Shown in pieces: positions 27,289-36,296 of a stretch of DNA of 64,000 bases. The notes under the pieces were generated by a model. That model saw only the letters and a list, made by a program, of their open reading frames with translations, made no database searches and was not told where the DNA came from. Origin of the DNA: Bacillota bacterium (GTDB lineage Bacteria; Bacillota; Clostridia; Lachnospirales; CAG-274). Each line of letters opens with the position of its first letter. Within the stretch, counting starts at the first letter, position 1. The position numbers and the translations under genes are program-made. The DNA is taken from NCBI GenBank assembly GCA_017460805.1, contig JAFUAF010000002.1, positions 1-64,000 on the forward strand, read 5' to 3'.

Positions 27289-28701
27289 TTATTCCTCCTT
27301 ACCGGTCTCGGGCTTGGCAGCTGTTTCTTCACCCGTTTCTATAGTCACGGGGCCGCCGTCGGCAACATAATTCTGACCCGATATAATTATCTGTTCGCCG
27401 AATTCAATACCGCTTATTTCTACATTCGCACCGTCGTCTATGCCTGTTGTGACGTATTTTTTGGCTGCCGTCTTGCCGTCCGTTACATAAACATAAGGTG
27501 CTTCGCTGTCTTCTATAACTGTATTTCTCGGTACTACAACCACATTCTGTGCGCTTGTTTCAACAAAGGAAACGTGAGCCACCATACCCGGTTTAAGCAT
27601 TCCGTCACTGTTGTCAAGCTCTATTTTTACCGTAAAAGAGCCTGAATTGCCTGCCGCGGGATTAATGGTCTTTATTGTGCCGTTTACGGGTCCGTCGAAT
27701 ACGGCATTTACATTAACACCGATATTCTGACCTATATTTACGGAATTTATTATTCTTTCACTTACTTCAACATCTACCGTTACCTTTGAAGTATCTGCCA
27801 CAACAAAAGGCGAAGATGATGCGCTTACCATATTTGTAGGTTCTATATTTCTTGATGTGATAACACCGTCTATAGGGCTTGTTACTCTTATATAATTAAG
27901 GTTGCTTTTTAAGATATTAAGTCCGTTCTGTGCCGCATCTCTGCTCGCCTGAGCGCTTTTTAACGCATTTCTTGCCGTCGTTTCGCTGTCGCCCATAGTC
28001 TTTTCGGTATAGAGTGCAAGACTTGTCTTTGCCTGCTCAAGACCCGTAACAGCCGTGTCATAAGCATTCTGCGCCTGATTAAGTCCGTTCTGTGCCTGTG
28101 TATAGCCGAGTTCTACCGAATTAAAATCATTTTGTGTAATAACACCCGCCGTAAGCATGGTTGAATAGTCGTTATACTTCTGCAAAGCGTTGTTGTACGC
28201 ATTCTGAGCGTTGTCAAGGCCTATCTTTGCATTATCTACACCTATCTGTGCATTCTTTACAGCCGTTTCAAGTGATGTGCGCTGTGTAGCCGTCTGACCG
28301 CCGCTCGTTGCCATCGCAAGACCCGCCTGTGCACTTGCTACTGCGGATTCTGCCACTTTAAGCTGTGCCTCCGATGTGGATATCTGGTCACGTATATCCT
28401 TGTCATCTATAAGAAGAAGCACCTGTCCTTTTTTAACGGTATCGCCGACATTGACATAGACTTCCTTAGCCTGACCCGATATTTTGCTTGTTACGTTTAC
28501 CGTGTCATTTGCCGCTACTTTGCCGACATAAGTGAGCGATTTTGATATTCCCATAGGTTCTGCCGTCATTACCTCAACAGGTACTACTGCCGCGGTCGTT
28601 TCCTGTGCGGCTTCCGCCTCTGTACCTTTTTTCGACGAGCAGCCCGATAACATTAACAGCGCAGCCATTGCCACCGCCGCATATCTCATTTTCTTTTTCA
28701 T
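27289..28701 (-). CDS. RND efflux adaptor (HlyD/MFP family), lipoprotein
   Basis: 470 residues with a lipoprotein signal (AVAMAALLMLSGC), an N-terminal lipoyl half (VTSKISGQAKEVYVNVGDTVKKGQ near 70-95), a long helical hairpin rich in Gln/Ala/Asn (about 110-240), then the second lipoyl half (INYIR-VTSPIDGVITSRNIEP type, near 265) and a C-terminal beta domain. The adaptor is anchored to the outer face of the membrane and contacts the RND pump. Its ATG overlaps the stop of the regulator gene (ATGA). No outer-membrane factor is present, as in other Firmicute RND systems. Confidence 0.92.
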   Translation of the reverse strand: MKKKMRYAAVAMAALLMLSGCSSKKGTEAEAAQETTAAVVPVEVMTAEPMGISKSLTYVGKVAANDTVNVTSKISGQAKEVYVNVGDTVKKGQVLLLIDDKDIRDQISTSEAQLKVAESAVASAQAGLAMATSGGQTATQRTSLETAVKNAQIGVDNAKIGLDNAQNAYNNALQKYNDYSTMLTAGVITQNDFNSVELGYTQAQNGLNQAQNAYDTAVTGLEQAKTSLALYTEKTMGDSETTARNALKSAQASRDAAQNGLNILKSNLNYIRVTSPIDGVITSRNIEPTNMVSASSSPFVVADTSKVTVDVEVSERIINSVNIGQNIGVNVNAVFDGPVNGTIKTINPAAGNSGSFTVKIELDNSDGMLKPGMVAHVSFVETSAQNVVVVPRNTVIEDSEAPYVYVTDGKTAAKKYVTTGIDDGANVEISGIEFGEQIIISGQNYVADGGPVTIETGEETAAKPETGKEE

Positions 28702-29666
28702 ATTACACTTGCCTCCGCTTTAATTAATTTTACCACGTTATCAAAATGTTCAAGTCCATCCTCCAGCAATTTCTGCTGTTCCGGATTCATTTGATTATAT
28801 TCTTCATAGAATATTTCAAAACATCTGTTGCTCACAGCCTGAAGTTCATCCTTTGCCTTTTGTGTTACGGAAAGTATGGTCTCGCGGTTATCGTCCGTCT
28901 TGCCGTATTCCTTTATCACGTAACCCGATCTGCACAGTCTTGAAACATTTACCGATACAGTGCTTACGCTTGTACCGAAATGCTTTACCAATTTTGAAAC
29001 GGTATTAATTTTTTTAATATGTATGGATTTTAACATGCCAAGCTGTTGGAATGTCAGATTTTTGCTTATACGCTGGGGATTTTCGGTTATGGTCTTTTCA
29101 CTTGCCAGCCTGTTTGCTACAAAGTTTGAAAATCTAACAATAAAATCTCTCTTTTCGCCTTCATAACCCATTTCATCAAGCAGCATATTTGTTGTTTCCA
29201 CCAGAAAGCTGTCCTTGTAGTTGTACACCCTGCAAAGACACCCCATGCCGTCGTATACTTCTTTTTTCAGGTTTTCATTAAGCTTTTCAAATACATTGCC
29301 GATAACTGTCAGCCTTGTACGCATAAAATTTTTTAGCTGAAGTTTTCCCTTTTCGGTAACTTCTATATATATACTGCGGTTATCCTGCATATTATGACCA
29401 TAGGTCTTTTTTACCATATCATCGGCCATCATTTTTGATATCATGATAGAAGCAGCCGACTTGGAGCAGCCTATCGTCTTGGCTATCTTTGTAACATTAT
29501 GTATGTCCAAAAAAGCTATAACGGCCATTGCATCAAACTGATGCCCCGACAATAACATTTCCTCGCTGCGGGCTGCGGCAATTTTTTCCTCGCGCCGCAT
29601 TATCTCTTCTATGGCTTCCTCTACCCCTGCCCAGCTTTCAACGATTTCCCTTATATCCCTTTTCAC
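28698..29666 (-). CDS. Tandem-domain MarR-type transcription regulator
   Basis: About 322 residues with two winged-helix domains in one chain. The first is at about 45-115 (HNVTKIAKTIGCSKSAASIMISKMMADDMVKK) and the second at about 205-280 (NTVSKLVKHFGTSVSTVSVNVSRLCRSGYVIKEYG), each followed by a DNRxxxxxVT wing and MarR-like helices. The start is taken as the GTG at 29664-29666 because GGAGGT lies six bases upstream; the ATG at 29687 has no ribosome site. MarR proteins normally dimerise, so this looks like a covalent pseudo-dimer. It leads the efflux operon and probably represses its own promoter. Confidence 0.85.
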   Translation of the reverse strand: MKRDIREIVESWAGVEEAIEEIMRREEKIAAARSEEMLLSGHQFDAMAVIAFLDIHNVTKIAKTIGCSKSAASIMISKMMADDMVKKTYGHNMQDNRSIYIEVTEKGKLQLKNFMRTRLTVIGNVFEKLNENLKKEVYDGMGCLCRVYNYKDSFLVETTNMLLDEMGYEGEKRDFIVRFSNFVANRLASEKTITENPQRISKNLTFQQLGMLKSIHIKKINTVSKLVKHFGTSVSTVSVNVSRLCRSGYVIKEYGKTDDNRETILSVTQKAKDELQAVSNRCFEIFYEEYNQMNPEQQKLLEDGLEHFDNVVKLIKAEASVI

Positions 29667-29730
29667 TTTAATACCTCCGATTTTCATACTTCAAATATTC
29701 TGAAAAGGCACTTTGTTTTACAATGAATTT

Positions 29731-29759
29731 ATTTTACAGTAAAACTGTTTTAATGTCAA
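29731..29759 (-). promoter_or_regulatory. Promoter of the efflux operon
   Basis: TTGACA (29754-29759), exactly 17 bases, TAAAAT (29731-29736) on the minus strand. Only one promoter of this quality is present upstream of the regulator gene. Confidence 0.8.
29736..29748. promoter_or_regulatory. Likely MarR operator ACAGTAAAACTGT
   Basis: Inverted repeat ACAGT-AAA-ACTGT lies in the promoter spacer and touches the -10 box. A related half (AAACTGTTTT) recurs near 29862-29871. A repressor bound here would block RNA polymerase. Confidence 0.6.
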
Positions 29760-29973
29760 GCTAATCTTTTACGGCCGCTCATTTTATTTTTTGGTCAATT
29801 TTATACTTTTTTTTAGTGCACTATATGAAAATGACCGCTTACAGCAATATTTTGTACACATTAAACTGTTTTGTCCGTCTTTTTTTATGCACTTTGCAAG
29901 GGAATATTACATATATTGGCTGATATAATATTACCAATAAATTATTTTTTCACAAAATTGTAATATTATCCTC

Positions 29974-30002
29974 TTTACAATTCCGATTTTTTTGTTTATA
30001 AT
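29974..30002 (+). promoter_or_regulatory. Promoter of mecA
   Basis: TTTACA (29974-29979), 17 bases, TATAAT (29997-30002). The start codon is about 75 bases downstream. Apart from this and the efflux control sites, I see nothing else in the 29667-30076 gap. Confidence 0.7.
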
Positions 30003-30076
30003 TGTTTTATAAAGTATTAACACTCGGTTGATCCGACGCTCGGCAAATCAACTATTCAATATCAGGCGGTGATTAT

Positions 30077-30739
30077 ATGAAAATGGAAAAATTAAATGAT
30101 TACCAGATAAAGTTTCTTCTTTCCCGTCAGGATCTCAAGGACAGAAACATAACATTCAACGATCTTTTTCAGCGTTCGGATAAACTGCAGAGCTTGGTTC
30201 GCGAGATTATGAAACTTGCATCGGAAAAGATAAATTTCAATGCTAACGAAAATCCTGTTATGGTGGAAGCAAGACCTCATCCCGACGGTATCGCGCTTAT
30301 TGTTTCGCGCACACCCGAAAGGGCGGATCAGGTTTCGGGGGATGACCTCAAAAAGCATCTTTCAAGCCTATACAGTGACTTATTCGGAGAACGGTCCGAC
30401 AATATCATTGATGATGACAGTCCCGTAAATGAAATTTATGCCGACCGCAATACGGTAACCGACTTTATTTATATGTTTGACAGCCTTTCATCCGCAATTA
30501 CTGCGTGCAGCATAGGCGCTCCCGAATATCACGGCGACAGTGCACTGTACAAAATGGAAGGAAAATTTTATCTGGTATTAAGATGCAGCTACAGCGAGTT
30601 TACGCCCGCCGCCAGAAACTGCTTTATGGAATACGGCGAATTTTGTCCGCTCCACAGCGGCAGTGTCGGTATGCTGACAGAGTACGGCAAGACCATTATA
30701 AAAGAAGATGCCGTTATATCCCTTGCAAAATGCAAATAA
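30077..30739 (+). CDS. mecA: MecA-like Clp adaptor protein
   Basis: 220 residues with the two-domain plan of MecA. The N-terminal part (KLNDYQIKFLLSRQDLKDRNI, then FQRSDKLQSLVREIM) resembles the substrate-recognition domain. The C-terminal part (SLYKMEGKFYLVLRC-like, residues 155-215, ending LTEYGKTIIKEDAV) resembles the ClpC-binding domain. In Bacillus the adaptor delivers proteins such as ComK to ClpCP. A Clp-adaptor role is likely, but the targets here are unknown. It stands alone between its own promoter and terminator. The ribosome site is GGCGGTG. Confidence 0.82.
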   Translation: MKMEKLNDYQIKFLLSRQDLKDRNITFNDLFQRSDKLQSLVREIMKLASEKINFNANENPVMVEARPHPDGIALIVSRTPERADQVSGDDLKKHLSSLYSDLFGERSDNIIDDDSPVNEIYADRNTVTDFIYMFDSLSSAITACSIGAPEYHGDSALYKMEGKFYLVLRCSYSEFTPAARNCFMEYGEFCPLHSGSVGMLTEYGKTIIKEDAVISLAKCK

Positions 30740-30747
30740 AAACAAAG

Positions 30748-30770
30748 CCACCCTTTTGGGTGGTTTTTTT
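30748..30770 (+). terminator. Terminator of mecA
   Basis: CCACCC (30748-30753) and GGGTGG (30758-30763) with a TTTT loop, followed by seven T residues. Confidence 0.88.
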
Positions 30771-30772
30771 GT

Positions 30773-30810
30773 TAAAAAAAATACCGCAGCAAAACCTGCC
30801 GCGGCATTTG
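30773..30810 (-). terminator. Terminator after tRNA-Pro
   Basis: On the minus strand CCGCGGCAG and CTGCGG form a hairpin with a short loop, followed by a run of eight T residues (the A-run at 30774-30780 on +). Confidence 0.65.
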
Positions 30811-30823
30811 ACCAATATAAAAA

Positions 30824-30897
30824 TCGGGGCGACAGGATTTGAACCTGCGACCTCAGCGTCCCGAACGCTGCGCGCTACCAAACTACGCTACACCCCG
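30824..30897 (-). tRNA. tRNA-Pro, anticodon CGG
   Basis: The 74-base cloverleaf is complete. The acceptor stem CGGGGTG pairs with CGCCCCG; the anticodon stem CAGCG/CGCTG encloses the loop TTCGGGA, giving anticodon CGG (reads CCG); the T-arm has GGTTCAAATCC. The discriminator base is A and the CCA end is not encoded, so it must be added after transcription. Confidence 0.96.
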
Positions 30898-30986
30898 ATA
30901 ACAAAAACCATTATACTACTTACAGCGGTTTAAGTCAACAGTTTTTTTCAAAATTAGAAATTTTAATTTCTAATCAAATTTTAATC

Positions 30987-31015
30987 TTGCATTAATATGT
31001 TCTTAAAGTTAAAAT
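30987..31015 (+). promoter_or_regulatory. Promoter of the two-component operon
   Basis: TTGCAT (30987-30992), 17 bases, TAAAAT (31010-31015). The response regulator starts about 58 bases downstream. Confidence 0.6.
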
Positions 31016-31072
31016 ATTAATATAAGGTTGAAAACTAAAAATCAAAAGGATAATAAAAAGGGGTTTTGCAAA

Positions 31073-31768
31073 ATGGAAAACAAAAAATACAAAGTACTTA
31101 TAGTAGAAGACGAAGTTAAGCTTGCACGTTTTGTGGAGCTTGAATTAAAACACGAGGGATATGAAGTATTGATAGCAAACGACGGCCGCACGGGACTTGA
31201 TATGTATTTTGAAAAAAAGCCCGATATAGTGCTGCTTGACCTTATGCTCCCGCAGCTTAGCGGTATCGAGGTATGCCGCCGCATAAGAAAGGAATCCGAC
31301 GTTCCTATTATAATGATAACCGCAAAAAGTGAGGTCATGGATACCGTAGCAGGCCTTGACAGCGGCGCAAACGACTATATCACCAAGCCGTTTGCCATTG
31401 AGGAAGTGTTTGCAAGAATGCGCGTTGCACTTCGTATAATCAATCAGGAAAAACGCGAACGTGACGAAAACGTGCTTGCAATAAAAGGCCTTACAATAGA
31501 CAAGTCTTCCCGCACAGTCAAATTCCGCGATACGGTCATCGACCTTACAAAGCGTGAATATGACCTGCTTTTATACCTTGTGACCAACAAAAACATTGTT
31601 ATAACCCGTGACCAGATACTCAACAAAGTCTGGGGCTATGACTACATAGGCGAGACCAATGTTGTTGATGTTTATATCAGGTATCTGCGCACAAAGATAG
31701 ACGATAAATTTGATGTTAAGATAATTTACACGATCAGAGGTGTCGGATATTATGCAAAGGACGAATAA
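31073..31768 (+). CDS. OmpR/PhoB-type response regulator
   Basis: About 231 residues starting MENKKYKVLIVEDEVK. The ATG at 31073 has AAAAGGGG upstream and is preferred over the frame start at 31028. The receiver domain (1-120) has the acidic pair near residue 11, the phospho-acceptor Asp in DIVLLDLMLPQLSG (about 53) and the Lys in DYITKPFAIEE. The C-terminal winged helix (about 135-228) has DLTKREYDLLLYLVTNKN and RTKIDDK...IRGVGYYAKDE. It overlaps the kinase gene by 17 bases. The target genes are unknown; the downstream amidase is one candidate. Confidence 0.93.
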   Translation: MENKKYKVLIVEDEVKLARFVELELKHEGYEVLIANDGRTGLDMYFEKKPDIVLLDLMLPQLSGIEVCRRIRKESDVPIIMITAKSEVMDTVAGLDSGANDYITKPFAIEEVFARMRVALRIINQEKRERDENVLAIKGLTIDKSSRTVKFRDTVIDLTKREYDLLLYLVTNKNIVITRDQILNKVWGYDYIGETNVVDVYIRYLRTKIDDKFDVKIIYTIRGVGYYAKDE

Positions 31769-33248
31769 AATAAAAGCATTTTATAACCGTATGTCGATAA
31801 AAAATAAGATAGCACTGATATATTCATTGGTGTTTATTCTTATTATATTTCTGGTGTCCTGTTTTATAGTGGTAAACAGCATAGTTTACTACCGCACCAG
31901 TTCCGAAAAGGAGATAGACGAAGTTCTTGACAATATCGAGCAGTATATAAAAGACGGCGGCGATATTTCAAACGAAGCAATAAAAGAACAGGTACAAAAC
32001 CCGTATATAGAAGTCAGGGTAAATTTAATGCGCAGCGATATGCCCGTGCCAAACAGAAATAACAGGCCAAGTGAAAAGCCAAGCGAAAAACCGGGCGAGA
32101 ATTTTCCGTTCGAGGGCGCTCACGACAACATTGAAAGCGGTTCCGGAATGCGACGCACCCCTACACGCGACCCGAGTGACAGATTTAACAACGGTCCGTT
32201 CGGCGGTGACCCGAATGTTCGCATGGACAAGATAGACGGCGACTCCTATCTTTCATCCTCCAGACACGTTGAGATAAACGGCGAAAAGTACAATATACGT
32301 GCTTTCCGCCTTTATAATCACGAGGTCCAGATGATAAACAAAATGAGTCTTCTGTTTATCATAGAAAATATTATCGCAGTCATCATCGCCTTTGTTATTG
32401 GCCGTGCAATAAGCAGCAAAATGCTCGAGCCCGTGCATCAGGTAGCGGATGCCGCAATAAAGATAAGCGAAGAGAATTTTAATCAGCGTATAGACGAACC
32501 CGAAGCAGATGACGAGATAAAAGAACTTGTACGTGCTTTCAACGATATGCTTGAAAGACTTCAGATCTCATTTGAACGTCAGAACCAGTTTATGTCGGAT
32601 GTATCGCACGAATTAAAGACCCCGCTTTCCGTTATAAAGGGCTATACGGGTATGCTTTCACGCTGGGGCAAGGACGACCCCGAGATACTTGACGAGTCCA
32701 TAGAGTCGATAACTTCCGAAACGGAACATATGACAATGCTGATAAACCGCCTGCTTTTTTGGGCAAGAAACGATGTAAACAGCAGTATCACAATATCCGA
32801 GCTCTGCATAGAGGAACTGCTTGACGAGATAAAAAAAGAAGCCGAAGTTATGGAACTCCCCGCACAGATAAATATTTCGGGCGCTCAAAGCACAAGAATA
32901 TCGGGCGATTATCACCTTATCAAACAGCTTATATGGATATTTGTTGAAAATGCCGTAAAATATTCGGGCGAAAAAAGCTGTGTTATTGATTTTGAGACAT
33001 TTGAAGACAACGGCCGTGCCCTGCTTAAAATACGCGACAACGGTATAGGCATCAAAAAAGAGGATATAAACAATATTTTCGAGCGTTTCTACCGCAGCGA
33101 CAAATCCCGCAATAAGGAGATAAAAGGTTTTGGTCTTGGGTTATCCATAGCAAAGTGGATAATGGATCACCACAACGGAAAAATAAGTGTAGACAGCACA
33201 TTCGGCGAGGGAACGGAATTCCTGCTCGACTTTCCCGCATTAAAATAA
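31752..33248 (+). CDS. Sensor histidine kinase
   Basis: About 498 residues from the ATG at 31752 (MQRTNKIKAFYNRMSIKNK); a GTG at 31740 is also in frame but less well placed. It has a helix at about 20-45 and an extracellular sensor region of about 150 residues with a Pro/Ser/Asn-rich stretch (NRNNRPSEKPSEKPGEN). A second helix (about 198-218) and a HAMP linker follow. The phosphorylated His is in SDVSHELKTPLSVIKGYTGM, and the ATPase domain has WIFVENAVKYS, DNGIGIKKEDI and GFGLGLSIAKWIM. It pairs with the regulator just before it. The signal is unknown. Confidence 0.93.
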   Translation: MQRTNKIKAFYNRMSIKNKIALIYSLVFILIIFLVSCFIVVNSIVYYRTSSEKEIDEVLDNIEQYIKDGGDISNEAIKEQVQNPYIEVRVNLMRSDMPVPNRNNRPSEKPSEKPGENFPFEGAHDNIESGSGMRRTPTRDPSDRFNNGPFGGDPNVRMDKIDGDSYLSSSRHVEINGEKYNIRAFRLYNHEVQMINKMSLLFIIENIIAVIIAFVIGRAISSKMLEPVHQVADAAIKISEENFNQRIDEPEADDEIKELVRAFNDMLERLQISFERQNQFMSDVSHELKTPLSVIKGYTGMLSRWGKDDPEILDESIESITSETEHMTMLINRLLFWARNDVNSSITISELCIEELLDEIKKEAEVMELPAQINISGAQSTRISGDYHLIKQLIWIFVENAVKYSGEKSCVIDFETFEDNGRALLKIRDNGIGIKKEDINNIFERFYRSDKSRNKEIKGFGLGLSIAKWIMDHHNGKISVDSTFGEGTEFLLDFPALK

Positions 33249-33319
33249 GCTGTTTTATTACAGTTTTATTAAAAATACTGCTTATATAGTGATTTTTAAG
33301 CAAATATATGTTATAATCA

Positions 33320-33353
33320 GCGGTAGTATGCGTTACATACTGCCGCTTTTTTT
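33320..33353 (+). terminator. Terminator of the two-component operon
   Basis: An 11-bp stem, GCGGTAGTATG (33320-33330) with CATACTGCCGC (33336-33346), one G-T pair, followed by seven T residues. Confidence 0.88.
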
Positions 33354-33380
33354 GACAATAAAACAAGAGAGGTAATATAT

Positions 33381-35198
33381 ATGAGAAAAATTTTTATAAT
33401 GCTTGCGGTATGGCTTTTACTGATGTCAAGCACGGTTTACGCAAGGGGAAAATATGTTAATATGACTTTGACATATGACGGCGAAGACCATTGGTACAAC
33501 GCGGAAGAAATAACCCTTGAGATAAACGGAAGAGAGCCGTCGGATCTGCCGATGCCGCCCGTGCTTCTGAACAACTACACTCTTGTACCCGCAAGAGAAG
33601 TTTTTGAAGGACTTGGTGCGGATGTCGAGTGGAAAAACGACACAAGAGAAGTTTTTATCTATCACGAAAACACGACCGTTGTTATTGAGATAAACTCCAC
33701 CACCGCTCTTGTAAACGGCGCGGAAAAGGAAATGGACATCCCCGCCAAGATAATAAACAACAAAACAATGATACCCCTGCGTTTTGTATCGCAGGCCATA
33801 GATAAGGAAGTCGGCTGGGACGGCAGTACAAGAACAGCTTCCGTCAAGGACAAGCCGCATACGGCCGTTATCGTTGAAGAAACGACAGAAGCTACCACGG
33901 AAGAGCCGACAGAAGAGCCAACGACTATAGCCACAACAAAGGCTCCAGTTACAACAACACAGGCCGTACAGGAAAAGCAGCTTATAAACAAAATAGAATT
34001 CAGCAACACCCCAGGGGCCGACATTATCTCCATTGGCGGCGAAAAATACGCTCCCGAGGTCAATGTAGTTCGCTCCACGGACGGCAAACTGCTGACGATA
34101 GATGTTGAAAACGGCACTTTAAGTGTAGACAAAAAGGATTTCGGCAAAGGCAACTTTGTGCAAAACGGTTATTATTACCAGCTTTCGGAGAAATATATAC
34201 GTATTTCGATAGAACTTAACGACACTGTAAAATACAATATCTCCAAAAACGGAAATACCACAATGGTCGTTTTAAGCGAGGGCGGCGCAGATTATAACGT
34301 AAGCAGCGAAGACTACAGCTATGTCGGAAACAACTTTACCTTTGATGACAACAAGCTTATAATCAACGATCCCAACGGACTTATAAACCTTAAAAACGTA
34401 CAGTATACCGAAAACTACCTTGATGCGGAATATATTATTAACATTCCCACAAACCTTACAAGCATACTTTCAAGCACTTCTTTCAGCGTTAAAAACGACT
34501 ATGTTGACAGCGTGGATATAAATACCTCATCCTATGGCACAACAGTAAATATCCATGCCGCAAGCATTGTAGCCATAACAGCCGAAAGAGCGGGCAGCTA
34601 CACGGTATTCAAAGTCGTAAAGCCATACGAAAAATACGATAGGATACTTGTGCTTGATGCAGGCCACGGCTTACAGGACAATGGTGCAACAGGCAACGGC
34701 CTTGTTGAAAAGGAGCTTACGCTTGATATAGTTCAGCGCGCGGCAAAGCTTTTTGATGCGGACGGCACAATAAAAGTTTACTGCACAAGACTTGAAGATA
34801 CCTACCCCACACTTTGGGAAAGACAGGAAATGGCTTCTGCCATAGCCGATGTTTTTGTATCGGTGCACATCAATTCTAACGACAATCCAAATCCAAGCGG
34901 CACGGAGACCTATATACTCTATCCCAACGACCATGGCAACGGCCTTACAAGCTATATGCTTGGGGAAAAACTGCTTGATAATCTGCTTGATGCACTCGGT
35001 ACCGTAAACCGCGGCGTAAAGAGTGAAGATTTTATCGTGCTTAAAGGCACAAAGCCTTCTACTCTGCTTGAAATAGGCTTTATAAGCAATGCCGGCGATG
35101 CGGCAATAATGGGCGAGGGCACAAACAGACAAAAGATAGCACAGGCGATATTTGACGGCGTAAAAGAATTGCTTGACGATTATCCTCCTGTACGATAA
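33381..35198 (+). CDS. N-acetylmuramoyl-L-alanine amidase with surface-binding domains
   Basis: 605 residues, exported (MRKIFIMLAVWLLLMSSTVYA). A copper-amine-oxidase-like N-terminal domain (about 40-165) holds two repeats: LVPAREVFEGLGADVEW and MIPLRFVSQAIDKEVGWDG. A Thr/Glu-rich linker (about 170-200), an AMIN-like beta domain (about 205-330) and the Amidase_3 catalytic domain (about 415-605) follow. Zinc-site motifs are LDAGHGLQDNG, VEKELTLDIV, SVHINSND and the catalytic Glu in LLEIGFISN. It cuts the amide between muramic acid and the stem peptide, in wall remodelling. galE follows 37 bases later. Confidence 0.92.
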   Translation: MRKIFIMLAVWLLLMSSTVYARGKYVNMTLTYDGEDHWYNAEEITLEINGREPSDLPMPPVLLNNYTLVPAREVFEGLGADVEWKNDTREVFIYHENTTVVIEINSTTALVNGAEKEMDIPAKIINNKTMIPLRFVSQAIDKEVGWDGSTRTASVKDKPHTAVIVEETTEATTEEPTEEPTTIATTKAPVTTTQAVQEKQLINKIEFSNTPGADIISIGGEKYAPEVNVVRSTDGKLLTIDVENGTLSVDKKDFGKGNFVQNGYYYQLSEKYIRISIELNDTVKYNISKNGNTTMVVLSEGGADYNVSSEDYSYVGNNFTFDDNKLIINDPNGLINLKNVQYTENYLDAEYIINIPTNLTSILSSTSFSVKNDYVDSVDINTSSYGTTVNIHAASIVAITAERAGSYTVFKVVKPYEKYDRILVLDAGHGLQDNGATGNGLVEKELTLDIVQRAAKLFDADGTIKVYCTRLEDTYPTLWERQEMASAIADVFVSVHINSNDNPNPSGTETYILYPNDHGNGLTSYMLGEKLLDNLLDALGTVNRGVKSEDFIVLKGTKPSTLLEIGFISNAGDAAIMGEGTNRQKIAQAIFDGVKELLDDYPPVR

Positions 35199-35235
35199 AA
35201 TATAGTTATAGAATAAATGCAAAGGAGAATGTGAT

Positions 35236-36255
35236 ATGACGGTTTTAGTTACGGGCGGTCTGGGCTACATCGGCTCACATACTGTTGTGGAGCTGCTCAA
35301 CAGCGGCTACGAAGTTATTGTTATAGACAATCTTTACAACTCCTATCCCGAAGTTGAGGGCAGGATAAAAGAAATTACGGGCAAGGATCTTACCTTTATA
35401 AAATGTGATATTCTTGATAAGGCAGCGCTTGACCTTGTGACAAGCAAAAGAGAGATAGACTGCTGCATACATTTTGCAGGTCTTAAAGCTGTCGGCGAAA
35501 GCGTACAGAAACCGCTTCTCTACTACGAGAACAATATTACGGGTACTATCAATCTTGTCAACTCCCTTACCGAAAACGGCTGCAAGAAGATAATTTTCTC
35601 CTCTTCCGCCACCGTTTACGGCGAAGAAAATGACATCCCTTATATCGAAACAATGAAAAAAGGCACTTGTTCAAGCCCCTACGGCTGGACAAAATCCATG
35701 ATCGAACAGATACTTACCGATGCAAACACCGCAGACCCCGAACTTTCTGTTGTGCTTTTAAGATACTTCAATCCTATCGGCGCACACCCCTCGGGACGTA
35801 TCGGCGAAGACCCGCAGGGCATTCCAAACAACCTTATGCCCTACATTTCACAGGTAGCAGTCGGCAGACGCGACCACCTGACTATCTTCGGCAATGACTA
35901 CAAGACCCCCGACGGCACTTGCCGAAGGGATTATATCCATGTTGTAGATCTTGCGGAAGGTCATGTTAAGGCTGTTGAATATGCAGCAAAAAATAAAGGT
36001 ACTTCTATTTTCAACCTCGGCACGGGTACACCCTACAGCGTGCTTGAAATAGTAAACGCCTTTGAAAAAGCCAACGGCATAGAAGTTAAATATGAATTTG
36101 GCGCAAGACGTGCGGGCGATCTGCCCGAGTTCTGGGCAAACAGCGACAAGGCTAAAAAGGAGCTTGGCTGGACAGCAAAGAAAAATCTTGAAGATATGTG
36201 CCGTGACTCATGGAATTGGCAAAAAAACAATCCAAACGGCTATAGAGAAGATTAA
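35236..36255 (+). CDS. galE: UDP-glucose 4-epimerase
   Basis: 339 residues of the short-chain dehydrogenase fold. It shows the NAD motif VTGGLGYIGSHTVVELL at the N-terminus, ILDKAAL/DCCIHFAGLKAVGES near residue 80, the catalytic Ser in IFSSSATVYGE, and the YGWTK Tyr/Lys pair near residue 150. It interconverts UDP-glucose and UDP-galactose for Leloir metabolism and for cell-surface sugars. It shares a transcript direction with the amidase and has AAAGGAG before its ATG, so a role in envelope polymers is plausible. A strong terminator follows. Confidence 0.96.
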   Translation: MTVLVTGGLGYIGSHTVVELLNSGYEVIVIDNLYNSYPEVEGRIKEITGKDLTFIKCDILDKAALDLVTSKREIDCCIHFAGLKAVGESVQKPLLYYENNITGTINLVNSLTENGCKKIIFSSSATVYGEENDIPYIETMKKGTCSSPYGWTKSMIEQILTDANTADPELSVVLLRYFNPIGAHPSGRIGEDPQGIPNNLMPYISQVAVGRRDHLTIFGNDYKTPDGTCRRDYIHVVDLAEGHVKAVEYAAKNKGTSIFNLGTGTPYSVLEIVNAFEKANGIEVKYEFGARRAGDLPEFWANSDKAKKELGWTAKKNLEDMCRDSWNWQKNNPNGYRED

Positions 36256-36259
36256 TGCA

Positions 36260-36296
36260 AGACCCCGATGCCTGAGCATCGGGGTCTGTTTTATTT
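36260..36296. terminator. Shared terminator between galE and the ROK gene
   Basis: AGACCCCGATGC (36260-36271) and GCATCGGGGTCT (36276-36287) pair perfectly with a 4-base loop. A T-rich tract follows on +, and the convergent gene's stop lies at its edge. Confidence 0.85.
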
